Below, piece after piece: positions 46,204 to 57,243 of a stretch of 64,000 nt of DNA. The translations under genes and the position numbers were made by a program. Source of the stretch: Acanthamoeba sp. SK_2022b (taxonomy: Eukaryota; Discosea; Longamoebia; Acanthamoebidae); assembly GCA_027943245.1 (NCBI GenBank), contig JANDJZ010000048.1:121507-185506 (forward strand). Reading direction: 5' to 3'. Below the pieces are notes generated by a model. That model was not told the origin of the DNA. It made no database searches and saw nothing but the letters and a program-made list of their open reading frames with translations. Position 1 is the stretch's first letter. Each line of letters starts with the position of its first letter.

Positions 46204-48505
46204 TCATTCCTCCTCCTCTTCGTTTTCATTTACATTTTCGTACTCGGCGGGCGCCCTCTCTTCTCCCTCCTGTTCTGCGGCCTCGCCCTCCGTTTCGTCC
46301 TCCACCGCCATCGCGTCATCTGTGTCCTCCGGCTCTGTCCTGTGTCCCTCTTCCTCCTCCTCCTCCTCCTCATCCTCCTCATGCTTGTCTTGATCGTCCT
46401 CAGCTTCTTCACCCTCAGTTACGCCGTTCTCCTCCGCCTCCATCCCGCCGCCCTCTGTCGCCATCGTGTGCACAGTAGGCCCCTGCGCAACAGCTCCTGT
46501 GTGTGTCTCCGCCTCTCCTTCGCTTGCTTCGTCTCCGGTCAACTCCTCCTGCTGCTCTTCTTCCCGCAGATGATCGCCGACCCCCGCTCCGTTCTGCTCC
46601 AGGTGCCCCTCCTCCTCCTCCTCCTCCTCCCCATCCTCGACTTCTTCGTCTTCAACGCCGTTTTCCTCTTCGTCCTCTACAAACTGGACCTCATCTTCTT
46701 CATCAAAGTCGTATCCGTCTTCTTGGTCGTCCTCCACGTCTTCTGCCGTCTCGGTGTCTGAGTCGCTCTCCGTCTCCTCCAGCTCCACCACCTTCATGCC
46801 CCACAGGTTGGCCTCCAACTGCGCACACACACACGCACGCACACACACACACGGCCAGGAGAACGGAGAGCGTCAGAGGCAGTCAGAGTGTGCGAGAGGG
46901 AGTGAGTGAGAGGGGGGGGAAAGGCGATGAGCTCATACCAAGGCCGCCTCCACGTCGGCCTTTCGCGGTCGTCCCCTCTTTCGCTTGACCGGGAGGAAGT
47001 TGGCCGCCCCGCCGGCCGGCGCCGAGGCCGACGACGGTGCGTTGGGGTTGGTTGGGTTCCACACAAACTCGAGCTCGTCGAGTCGCCGGATGCGGTCGGC
47101 CGCCAGCTTGCCCCGCCGTCGGTTGCCCCGCACGTCGTGCACCCACTGGTACAGCGTCTTGTACGCTGTGGTTTTGGCGGTGGGGTTTGGGAGGGGGCAG
47201 TCAGTTAGCAGGCTACGTAGGCTACGTGGTGGCTTGCTGCAAAAGGTTGGAGGGGGGGGGGCGTGTACCGGGATCGGTTTTGGAGATGGAGCAGGTGCCG
47301 TGGATCTCCTTGTACTTCCTGAGCTGTTCGAACCGCTCCTCCCACGTCTTCTCCCACTGGGTCTGGAAGTTCCACGTGAAGTCCAGTTTGTCCAGCCTCG
47401 CCACCTTTTCTTCATCCAGCTTGCCCTATTTTTAATATTTAGTAAATTATTATTATTATTGTGTGTTCAATAAATGTCATTTAAAATAAATGATATTAAA
47501 AAAACAAATGGGAGCTCCCCAAGGCCACGCAGGTCGTACCGCTCTCTTTCGCTCCCGCATCTGCGCAACCCACGCCCCGAGCCCGGGATTGTCCTCCCAC
47601 TTCTTCGGCACCTTGGAGTGGCCGAACCTGCGCCCCCCCCCCCCCAACACATCGACCAACGTGTGAACCAACGTGCGAGGAGGAGAGGTGGGGGGAGGAG
47701 GAGGAATGGGAGGGCTAGTACTTCTGCCAGTACTCGACGAGGTCGTTGTATCGCTCCTCCCAGACGTCGTCGTTGATTTCGACTTCGGCGCTCTTCCTGC
47801 GGCCCTTGGGCGGCCGCGCCGGCGTCGAGGCCTTGGCGAGCTCGGCCGACTCGTCGTTGACCAACTCGATCTCGTCGTCGTCGCCGGTCTCGGACGCGCC
47901 CGAATGGATGCGCCATGTGAAGTCGAGCTCCTCCAGCTTCTGCGTGCGCTCCTCCGACAGCTTCCCCTTTCGCTTGTACTGCCGCATCGCATGTCTGCAT
48001 CGTGCGTGCGTGCGTGCGTGCGTGCGTCCATTCATCGCTCAGCCACACTATCCCAACGCACACGCGCACACGATGGCGGGAGAGGCAGGACGTACACCCA
48101 GGTGCCGAGGGCGAGGTTCTCGTCCCACATCTTGGGGACCCGGCAGTGGCCAAAGCGGTCGCGGAAGTCGCGCAGCTGTTCGTACTTCTCGACCCACTTC
48201 TCCTCCTGCGTCTGGTGCTCGGGATAGGACCCGTCGGCCAGGTCCTCCATCTTCTTCCGCTTGGTCTGGACCTCCTTCTTGCTGATGGGCGACGGGTAGA
48301 CGAACGCCTTCTTCTTGAGGTCGCTGTCCTCTTCGCTCTTCCGCCGCTTCTCGTTCTCCTCCACGAGCTTGGCGGTGTAGGCCGAGAGCTCGCGCGCCCA
48401 CCCGCAGATGGGGTGTTCCGGCGGGTTGTAGAGCAGGCAGTTGGCCCATATCTGGCCCACGTCGGCCAGCAGCTCCTGGCTGTCCACATACTCCCCTGAT
48501 CGATC

Positions 48506-48536
<31 letters not shown>

Positions 48537-48539
48537 CAC

Positions 48540-48594
<55 letters not shown>

Positions 48595-49383
48595 GCGCGC
48601 ATCACATGCATAGCACACAACACACGTGAGGAGAGGAAAGGCGGCGAGTGGAGAGACGGTGGCGGTGTGAGTACCGGTGGCGAGGGTCTTCTGCACGGTG
48701 CTGAGGTCCATGGGTTGCTTCACCACGTCGAAGTAGTCGGGGATGTTGAGCGCCACGGGATCAACGGGCTGATTGAACGGCCAGGCGTTGGGGTGGGCCA
48801 TCAGCTTCTCTATGATTTTCTCGTAATCCCTGTAGAGATCGCTTCCTTCCGTCCATTTACCCAAATCTCGCTTGATTCGGCGTGAAGATCTCGTCTTCAC
48901 TCCATCATCTGCATCGCCTGATGCTGGTGTGTCTGCTTGTGCGGCGGTGGCCGTGGCCTCTCCATTTGCTGACTTTCTGGCCCTCTTCTGTTTGCAGAGG
49001 CGTGGCAGGATGAGAAACTGATTAAATCGCGAAGAGGACAAGATCAAGATACCTTTGGTCCTGGTGTTGCTTTTCCATGATAATCGCCGTCGGTGCTCGT
49101 CTTGGCCATTTTGCCCTCCATCTCGTCAAAGATGCGCTTCGCCTTTTTGTAGCCGATGTTGAGGGCCCGTCGCAAGTGCTCCACTGAGTAGTTCTCGCCT
49201 TTTCACAACACATTGGGGAATTAGTTGGATGGCGATTATTTCCGTTATGATCGTAGATGATGATCACGGTGGTACAGCGGGGTGCCTCGATGCACTACCT
49301 TCGCTCTTCCGCTTGAGGATGTAGGCCCTCACATCCTCCTCTGTGGTCGTTTCCGCCGGCTTGGGCGAGACCCCTTTTCGCAT
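46204..49383 (-). CDS. Bromodomain protein with helicase-associated (HA) repeats
   Basis: The start MRKGVSPKPAETTTEEDVRA (49383) is followed by ENYSVEHLRRALNIGYKKAK then RIFDEMEGKMAK, an FtsK-gamma/winged-helix-like piece. A bromodomain comes next: DYEKIIEKLMAHPNAWPFNQ, PVDPVALNIPDYFDVVKQPM and DLSTVQKTLATG, then ELLADVGQIWANCLLYNPPE with the acetyl-lysine Asn in the expected place. Four HA-type repeats follow, each with W-x-x-x-Y/F-x-x-L ... HG/GH-C/S-x-V/I ... LG/LY-x-WV: EKWVEKYEQLRDFRDRFGHC, VWEERYNDLVEYWQKYGHSK, TWEERFEQLRKYKEIHGTCS and LYQWVHDVRGNRRRGKL. An AT-hook-like KRKRGRPRKAD and a roughly 200-residue Glu/Asp tail close the protein. The bromodomain reads acetylated histones, and HA repeats are thought to bind nucleic acid. 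One intron has (CA)n at 48508-48592 and another is AT-rich (about 47425-47505). Confidence 0.85.
48508..48592. repeat. (CA)n microsatellite in an intron of the bromodomain gene
   Basis: About 40 CA units with one interruption (CACAACAC) near 48536, between the two bromodomain exons. Confidence 0.95.
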
Positions 49384-49770
49384 TTCGCACCGCAGTGTTT
49401 CTGTAACGATCTCCAAGCCTTTGGGCCGTTCTGTTGTTCTCTCTACACGTGTTATTTCTTCTCGACTAGCGCACAGTCGACAGAAATTGTGCCCGCCGAT
49501 GCATCGGTCGTGACCGCAACGCGTGGCTCGAGCTAGACGCTGGGCATCGCTTGGAGAGGCCTACGCAGTCAATCCCTTGTACAAGACGATACTAGAAGAG
49601 TCTACACACAATACGGTTCGCACTCGGCGATGCCCACAGTGGGCGACGTGCGCACTTGGCCGCAGTAGTTGCGAACCCGATCCCGGCACTACACCACATC
49701 ACACCAAGCGTGTAGAGGGACACTAGCTGCATTCTTTGCGAAGAGGATACACACTTGAAAGAGGTTCTCC
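49384..49770. other. Intergenic, nothing recognised
   Basis: About 390 bases between two minus-strand genes. No clear frame, repeat or RNA gene was seen. Confidence 0.5.
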
Positions 49771-50448
49771 TTACTTCCTCCTGCCGCCGCCAGACCTCCT
49801 GCCCCTGGTGAGGGCGCTGGCGCTAAAGGCAAAGTCAACGGCCAGCGGCTGACCCATGAACTGAGCGCCGTTCATGCCGTCAATGGCGGCCTGTGCTTCC
49901 TTCCTGGTCTGATACTCGATAAGAGCATAGCCCTAGGAGATTGAACAGATGAGCGAGCTGGCTTTCATTTTGAAGGGATTGCGGTGCAGCAGCGATTACC
50001 TTCACAAAACCGGTCCTGCGGTCGAGCGGCAGATGAATGTTCTTGATCTCACCGTAGTCAGCGAACTTGTCGTGAATGTCATCCTCCTGTGCTTCCTCAT
50101 GCACACCAGTGGCGATGACAATGTAACCCTCAATTGCTAAAGAAAAATTCAAAAAACCTTGGTGGTTAGGCACAAAATGGGAAGGCTTGATGCGGGTGGA
50201 GATGGTAATGTACATTTGCCGGGCGTAAAGCCTGATGATGTGTCCATTCTATCATCGGATCGGCTGTCGAGCCTATCGTAGGCCTCAGAGCGGTTGGAGG
50301 CCATCGATCTAGCAGTGCTTCCTCGGCCCTTCACTCGCACCTCAGATCGAATGCGGCCGCGAGTACCCTCATCGACGCTGTTATCCGTCTCGAAATCGAT
50401 GCCAGAATCGTCGGCCTCTACCGTAATGCTCAAATCGTCGCCTTCCAT
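49771..50448 (-). CDS. RBM8A: RBM8A/Y14, exon junction complex RNA-binding protein
   Basis: The N-terminus (MEGDDLSITVEADDSGIDFE) is acidic as in Y14. The single RRM is very well conserved: IEGYIVIATGVHEEAQEDDI, HDKFADYGEIKNIHLPLDRR, TGFVK, spliced to GYALIEYQTRKEAQAAIDGM and NGAQFMGQPLAVDFAFS, with an Arg/Gly-rich end (RGRRSGGGRRK). VHEEAQEDDIHDKFADYGEI is the Mago-binding signature of Y14. The protein marks exon junctions after splicing and links them to export and decay. Two introns are read directly, one before AIEGYI and one in the RNP1 region. Stop TAA is at 49771-49773. Confidence 0.95.
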
Positions 50449-50575
50449 CGTCTTCTGGTCCTTTCTATCTTAAAAATCAATCTGCCGTTTGCGCCCCCCA
50501 GGAAAAAGACAGAAAAAAGAGAAAGAAGCAATTACAAAAGAAATAACCAATCCGTTACAAAAAGAAAACTCCGCG

Positions 50576-53500
50576 TTACTGGCCCACCGGCCTTCTCGTG
50601 GTCGCCGCTGAAGGAGCCGAGGCCGCGGTGCGTGGCTTGGCGCTGGCCGAGGCCGTGCCTCCAGTCGCGACGCTTGGATTGAGGCCAGTCGACGGCTTCT
50701 TGACCGTCCCGGCCGCCGACAGGACGCTCGCCTTCGCGGCCGGCCGCGTGGTCGTGGTGGTGGTCGCCGTTGGTGGCCGCTTTGGAGCTGCACGGCCGAC
50801 AAACGCGTGCGCAGGCGGTGTTAGAGCGTGCTGTCGCATCATTGAGGCGCGCAAGGCCTGCTCACAACACGCACGCACGCATGCACACGCACAGCGGGTC
50901 CAGTGGGAGTGTACCTGTCGCGGCAGTCGATATGGACGGCCGGGCGCTGCGCGGCGCCACGTTTTCCTTGGTCGGGGCTGTGGCAGGGGCCGGCTTCGTG
51001 GTGACCGACGACGGTCTGGCGGTGGTCTCGGCCGTGCTGCGCCCAGGCCGTGCGGTTGCTGCCGTGGATGCGGCCTTGCTACTCGCGCCGGACACGCTGG
51101 GCCGAGTCGAGGCTCGGCTCGTCGTCGGGGGCGCCACGCCGACGCTCGATGATGAGGCAACGGACGGCCGAGAGGCGCTCGTGCCGGAGGCTCGCGGCTT
51201 CTGTGCGACGCCCGCCGCCGAAAGAACAAGTGGCGCAGTCCTACCGACCGAAGGCCGCGCCGGCGCCACGGCAGCGGGCTTGCTGGATGTCCGGTCGTTG
51301 GCCCTCACCGCGGCGTTAGTGTTGGCCGTGGCTGCCCTGCTGCTCGGCCTCTCCGGCGCGGATGTCCGCTCTCTGGCGGTGCTGGCCTTGGCTCTGCCCT
51401 TGACCTCCTCTTCGCTGTCGTCGCTGTCGCTGTCCGCCAGGTCGCTGCTGCTGTCATCGTCGTCGTCGTCGTCGCTCTGGAGTATATTGTCCACCTCCTT
51501 GCTGAGGAAGGCCACCAGCTTCTTCTTTCTGTTGGCCCCCACGTCGTCATCATCACCTTCAGACGGCGATTCGGCGCTCGAATCGTCGTCCTCACTCGTC
51601 TCGCTCTCCTTGGCGCTCCTCGTCTTCCTCTCCGTCAGCCCCTTCTCTCTCGCCGCCTTCTCGGCCGCCTTCCTCTTCGCTTCCTTCTGCTCGGCCAGGT
51701 CGTCGGCCTCTCGCTCCTCCTTCTTTTTCTTCGTCTCCAGCTCCTCGGCCGCCTTCCTCTTCTGCTGTTGCTCTTTGAGCTTGGACAGCTCGGCCTCTCT
51801 CTTGGCCTTTTGTCGTTCGAGCTCCCTCTTCCTCTTTGCGAGCTCCTCCCGCTTTCGCGCCTGCTCTTCCTTCTTCCTCGCCTGCTCTTCCTCCTCCTTC
51901 CTGGCCCGTTCCTGCTCCGCTTTGGCTGCTCTCCTCTCGCGCTCTCTCTTGAGGCGCTCCTGCTCCTCCTTTCGGCGTTGGAGGTCGGCCTTTCGCTTCT
52001 GCGCCGCCGCCGCTTCTGCAGCTGCCGTCGCCTTGTCGTCCCTCCTCGCCTTATCCGTCGGCGACGACGTCGCCGTGGGGCTCGGCTTGGCTCCGCCGGT
52101 GCGGGCCGACGTAGCGCGGGAGACCGTAGGCTTCGGCTTCTCCTCTTTCTCGACCTCATCTTCGCTCTCCTCGTCATCCTCGGAGGAGCTTGCCAAGACC
52201 TTGGCTGGCTTGCCGCCGGGTCTCTTGCTCGCGCTTGCTGGCTTGGATGCGGGCTCAACTTCCTCTGATTCGCTCGCTTCGCTTTCGCTTTCGCTTTCAC
52301 TCGCCTTCTTCGCACTCGCTCTTGGCTTGGCAGGCTTCTTATCGACGATCTCCTCATCGTAATCCTCCTCCTCCTCCTCCTCCTCCTCCTCTTCCTCGGA
52401 GCTGTAGTCCTTGATGGGAGCCCGCGCTTTACGGCTGCGCTGCGGCCGAGTTGTGGTTCGCGCCGCACTTACCTCCCGCTTCACGGTCGCCAAAGCGCGT
52501 CGGACGTCGGCCTCGTCGTCCTCGCCATCCTCTTCGCTGCTCTGCTTCGTCGTTTGTCGCTTTCGTTGCGGCTTCGCCTTTCGAGCCTTCACCAGGGTAG
52601 CCTCTTCATCGGATTCCTGAGCTGATGGCTCACTGTCCAGAGCATCAAGCGCGTCGTAGTCGAAAGCCTCCTCCTCCTCTCCCTCCTCCTCCTCCACATC
52701 TTCTTCGTCTTCAGAGGGCTCCTTAACGACCTGCCGCTTGGCTTTCGTCACGCTGCGAGCGCTGACCGCCTTGGCCGCCTTGGCCGGCGCGGCCCTCCTT
52801 CGTGTGACGCCCTTCGTGGGCTTGGCTTCCTCTTCGTATTCTGCTCTCTGCCTGTCGCTCGCCTGTCTGATGGACTCGACTTCGTCCTCGTCGAGAGGGG
52901 CGTCGGGCTCCTCGTCCAGTGCCAACAACGTCTTGTCGAACTTGGCCAGCGACCGCTTCGCGTTCTTGTCGATGACCGATTCCATCACGTCCTCCATGAG
53001 AAGCCGCAGCGTCTTGACGGTGCGCTGCGACATCAGTGGACGCTGCAGAAGCTTCTTGCGTTTGCCCTTGCCCTCCTCCGTCGATGCTGCGCATTACAAC
53101 ACACCGACACGCGGGCGCATGAGCATGCCACACCCCCTCTCGACATGCGGGCATTCGAAGAAGGAGAGATGGGAGATCCTGCGTACTGGTCACTAGCTTC
53201 AGCAGGTTGAGCACCTTGGGCAGCGTCTTGCCCTCCTTGCCCGTGGGGTTGCACAGGATCTCGTTCAAGAGCCCTCTCGCCATCTCGGCGTGATGCGAAT
53301 TCCTGACCTCATCGTCCTGTGCACGAGAAGGGAGTGTAATGAGCAAGACGCGAGCACCTGCAGGGACATGCATCGCACGAGAATGCAACTTACATCGTCG
53401 TCACGGTTCTCCGGTTCGTTCTTGGCCACACGCAGATGGTCTTCGTCCGTCAGGTAGAGGAGGAACTGGGCAACAGAAGACAGGTCGACCGAGTGCAGGG

Positions 53501-56500
53501 GCGATTCCGGCGCTGCCTTCAGGAACAGTCGCAGGGTGGGCATGAAGGACAAAGCAACGCTGCGTTGATGCTGTCGCCCACCGTCAGCTGCGTTGACAAG
53601 CACGGAAGGCGGAGAGAGACGGTGAACGCCGTACCTTGGCTGACGAGAACGCGTACAGGGGAAAGAAGAGGCTCAGGCACTGCCTTAGCTTGTAGTCCTC
53701 TTCCGTGTCGGGATCAAACGAAAGAGCCAACAATTGCGGAAGGAGCTGCGCCAAGTCGAGATGTTACGAGTGGACGCCACTGGAGTCTTTCGTGTCGCGC
53801 ACGCGAAACGAACCTTGTCATTATGAACGGCGTCGTTGAGGAGCAGTTTGGCCCATCCCTCCACTGCCTGCGTTCGCAGCTCCTCGTTCTCGCTGGGAGG
53901 TGGACCAAGAAATGTCAGCCGACGCCCCCCACGCGCTACTGGGAGCGAGCGAGTCACCTCTTGAGAGCCTTGGTGAGCGAGTCGAGGACGTGGTGATACG
54001 TGTCGACGGAGGGACGGAATGTGTCGCTGCCTTTGCCATCCGCCTCTGTGTCTTCTTCCGCCACCTTGACCTTCCCTTTGGCCTGGATGGTGGCATGCAT
54101 CGTCAGAGCCACGTGCACGCACACGCACGCACGCACACGCACAGGACCAATCCCAACCAACATCACCGGGGCGCACGTACCGCGAAGTGGGATTCGTCCC
54201 ACCGAAAGGCCGCGAACAAGTCGAACGTCGCCTGCGAACATCATGGCGAGCGAGTTGAGTCCAGTCTCCGGTCTAATAAGGATCATTAGTGGGCGAGGAG
54301 TCATGTACCTGCATGGCTGCTTCCTTGACGTCGTCGTCATCGTTGAGGAAGGCTTGATGAAGAAGAGTGAGGTAGGTCTTCGCAGTATCCTTGATATAGG
54401 GAAATAAACGCGCATAGACAACCAACAATTGAGTTGCGCTGCAGTGGTGGTTGGAGCAAGTGAGACTGGGATTGGTTTGCTGCGCACCTCATCTAGCAAG
54501 CAGTAGAGGCCCAAGCACTGGATCGCATGCTTGCGGATGGCGACGTCCTCGTGTCGAAGAGAAGTCAAGATGACAGTTCCCAGCAGCCCCATGATTCCAC
54601 CGTCCTTGAGATCCTGTTGCAGGGGGGGGGGGGGCACGCGTAAGCCCAGTGTCGCGACTCCGCTTTGGCTGTCAAGTCGACTCTTGAGCGGGTCACACCT
54701 TTCTCGTGCTGCGCAGGAGGGCCCTGGTCACGATCAACGATCGGCCAAAGACCGCGTCTTCGATAAGCTGCAGCTCGGCCTGCTCCTCCTGAAGACCCTG
54801 GGCTTCGGTCTGGAGCTCGCCCCGTTCCTAATGGGCGGCGCAGAGGATCCACGTATGCTGTGAGCAGCTCACTTGTCACGGCGGCAGGGTGAAGAAGATC
54901 CACGAGTAACGCACCTCCTTGAGGTGGTCTCGTTCAATTTTGCTCTTGGCCTTTCGCAGCTTGGTCTCCATCTCTTCCAGAAGGCCCTGTATCTCTTCAA
55001 AACGCTTCTCGGCCACTTCCCGCGCGGCCTTGACCTCCTCGCTATCCAGGTCGTCGAGGGGGTCCCGAATGTCGGACAGAATCTCGAGGACCAACCTGGC
55101 CATAGCCACGCGACAACAAAGGTTTGAGAGAGAACCCATGGCGAGCCTCCTCTCCCCGCTGTCAATGCATACCGGACATACTCCTCTTCGCGCGGATGGA
55201 TATGGCGCAGGAGGGTCATGATGGATTCCATGACCGATTCGGACTCACCCTGAACGAGCAAGTGACCTGGCGCAGCAGAGTCAGGCCAAGTGCTGGAGAT
55301 GATCTCGTGTGAGAAGAGGGGCAGAGTACGAAGGAGGGCAGATAGGGCTCGTCGGCCCGCCTCATCGCTGAAATCGTAAATGGAGCCCAGCCGCAGCAGC
55401 TGATTCATCACAAACTCCTCCTTGACGTTCTTCTCCAGCAGGCGGCAGAACTTGGCGAGCTCGGGCAGCAGTTCGTCCAGTCTGTTGAGCATCTATTTAC
55501 ATGGGCGACAGTTGTGAGAAGAGGCTCGCCCCCACCCACCCACCTCCAGGGCAAGGGCTAGCGTACCTTCTCGGCCTTTAGGTAACCACAAAAGAAACGC
55601 CAACCTGGTAGAGAGCCCCCCCCCCACCCACCGTAAGACGCGACTGGGCAAGCTGTCTCGATTGGAGGCAAAGGCGGGAGGCCGTACAGAATGCTCGCTC
55701 GGGAGTGAGGTCGGCTTCGAGCCTGGAGAGGGAGTACCACCGATCAGCATCCTGAGTAGTCAGCTTGGGCTCGACTTCTGGATTGGCCGCCTCCAAGGCG
55801 TCATCGTCGTCGCTGTTGCTTTCATACTCCCTCTCCAGCTCCCTTCGGCTCCTCTTCTGTACCTCGGTCTCCTTCTCGCGCTGGATGTCCTGGTCCAGAT
55901 GACCCTTGGCGATGAGGCACCGAAGGGCGGACGACACGACCTCTTCCGACTCCTCGACATCGAGAGCGGCGAGAAACTTGATGAGGCCCTCACCATCTGG
56001 CCAGGCATGAAGCGAGACAAGGTCAGCCATCTCAGCCGCCTCACCGCGCCAAGAGCGGAGAGAACAAGCGGGACGTACCGCTGCGCCCTTCGCACAGAGC
56101 GGTGTACCAGCCGCACACCATTTCCTCGCAGGCTGCCTTCACTTTCTCTTCTCTTGCATTCAGACCGTCCCTGATCAGGGACATCCGCTGCTCGATGGAA
56201 AGCGCCTTCATCGGCACCTTCGTGTGTATCATCTGGTAGGCAAGCACGCGCACCTGCAAAAGCGGAAGGAGTGAGTGGACCACGCTTGCCCGACGCACCG
56301 ACGGTTACGTTGATCGTTACCTCCTCGCAGATGTCCCGAGTGCGCTTGATGACCTCGGGCAGCGAGGTGTTCGAGAGACCGATGCAGTTCAGGGCCGCCA
56401 TGCGGACCTCCCTGGTGCCGCGGCCAGATGAAGCGTGAGCAAAGGCTGAGGCTGAGGCTGCTGGAAGAGTTGGTGAGGTACTTGTGTGCATCAGTGGCGA

Positions 56501-57098
56501 GCAGACGAATGTACTGGGAGATGACAGGGTCCTTCTCATCTTCGAGGTCCTGCAGACGGCTCAGCGAGTGCACGGCAGCAACCCGCACGTTGGGGAACTT
56601 GTCTGTCCCTCGCATGAGCATCTTGTTCAACAGCAGCTCCCAAAGATCCTCGCTGCATTGGGGCAAAGGGAGGCGGCCTCGTTAGCGAGTGATGATGCAG
56701 AGAGCAGGTAGCACGTACTCGAGCTCCGCTTCCTCGTCGAGTTGGTTCATCATGCTGGCAATGAGGTCGCTCGTACGAAACCGCACCGCCTTGTCATTGG
56801 CGTTCGAGGCCTCCAGAAGATGTCTAATGAGCTGCAGGAAGAGACTCTCGTTCGCAGAGCCCTTCTGCTGATCGGGCGTAGTCACAAAATGCACAACGAA
56901 TTTGCAAAGACGCTCAACGGCCGGCTCGCGCTTCCATACGACAAGCAATCGATTAACGTGTGCTATGAACTCATCCTTGAATCCTTCGCGATCTTCAGCC
57001 TGCAACTCGAGACATCTCTGCCATCCTCTCTTGTGGGCCGTCACCGATTTCTGACATGCTTCGAAAAGTTGTGCTAGTGTCGCCTTATTCAGGGCCAT
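50576..57098 (-). CDS. NCAPG: Condensin I non-SMC subunit CAP-G (Cnd3/Ycg1)
   Basis: The start MALNKATLAQLFEACQKSVT (57098) is followed by HEAT repeats over about fifteen exons. These include RLCKFVVHFVTTPDQQKGSA, DKFPNVRVAAVHSLSRLQDL, REVRMAALNCIGLSNTSLPE, RVLAYQMIHTKVPMKALSIE then QRMSLIRDGLNAREEKVKAA, and LRHEDVAIRKHAIQCLGLYC. RMSLIRDGLNAREEKVKAAC is a CAP-G hallmark. The HEAT part ends LKLVTS...RTVKTLRLLMEDVMESVIDK. A single exon of about 720 codons then encodes a Lys/Glu/Ser-rich, partly coiled-coil tail (RKEEQERLKRERERRAAKAE) ending ATTRRPVGQ at 50576, far longer than in animals. CAP-G binds DNA with CAP-H in mitotic chromosome condensation. An upstream in-frame ATG at 57182 is less likely as the start. 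Confidence 0.92.
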
Positions 57099-57182
57099 GA
57101 TCGGCTTCCGCTCGCCCACGAACCCCTCCCGCGATCGAACCAATGATCTGATTTCTGTGTTGGTTTTCGCGCCATAGCCCAT

Positions 57183-57218
57183 TTTGGCGGGAAATGACCA
57201 CTATACCAGCTGGCGGGA
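57183..57218. promoter_or_regulatory. E2F sites between CAP-G and RasGEF
   Basis: TTTGGCGGGAAA at 57183-57194 is a textbook E2F/DP site. A second GGCGGGA core lies at 57212-57218. Together they are about 85-120 bases from the CAP-G ATG (57098) and 26-60 bases before the RasGEF ATG (57244). Confidence 0.65.
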
Positions 57219-57243
57219 TTTATCCGGACACCCCGTGACGTAC

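Noticed and set aside
49384..49770. Possible tRNA gene suggested by GGTTCG/GCGAACCCG words
   Set aside because: No matching acceptor stem, D-arm or anticodon arm could be drawn around these words.
50770..52362. Open plus-strand frame of about 530 codons, Ser/Leu-rich
   Set aside because: It is the antisense shadow of the Lys/Glu/Ser-rich tail of CAP-G; composition (Leu/Ser from Lys/Glu codons) is as expected for a shadow and no domain is visible.
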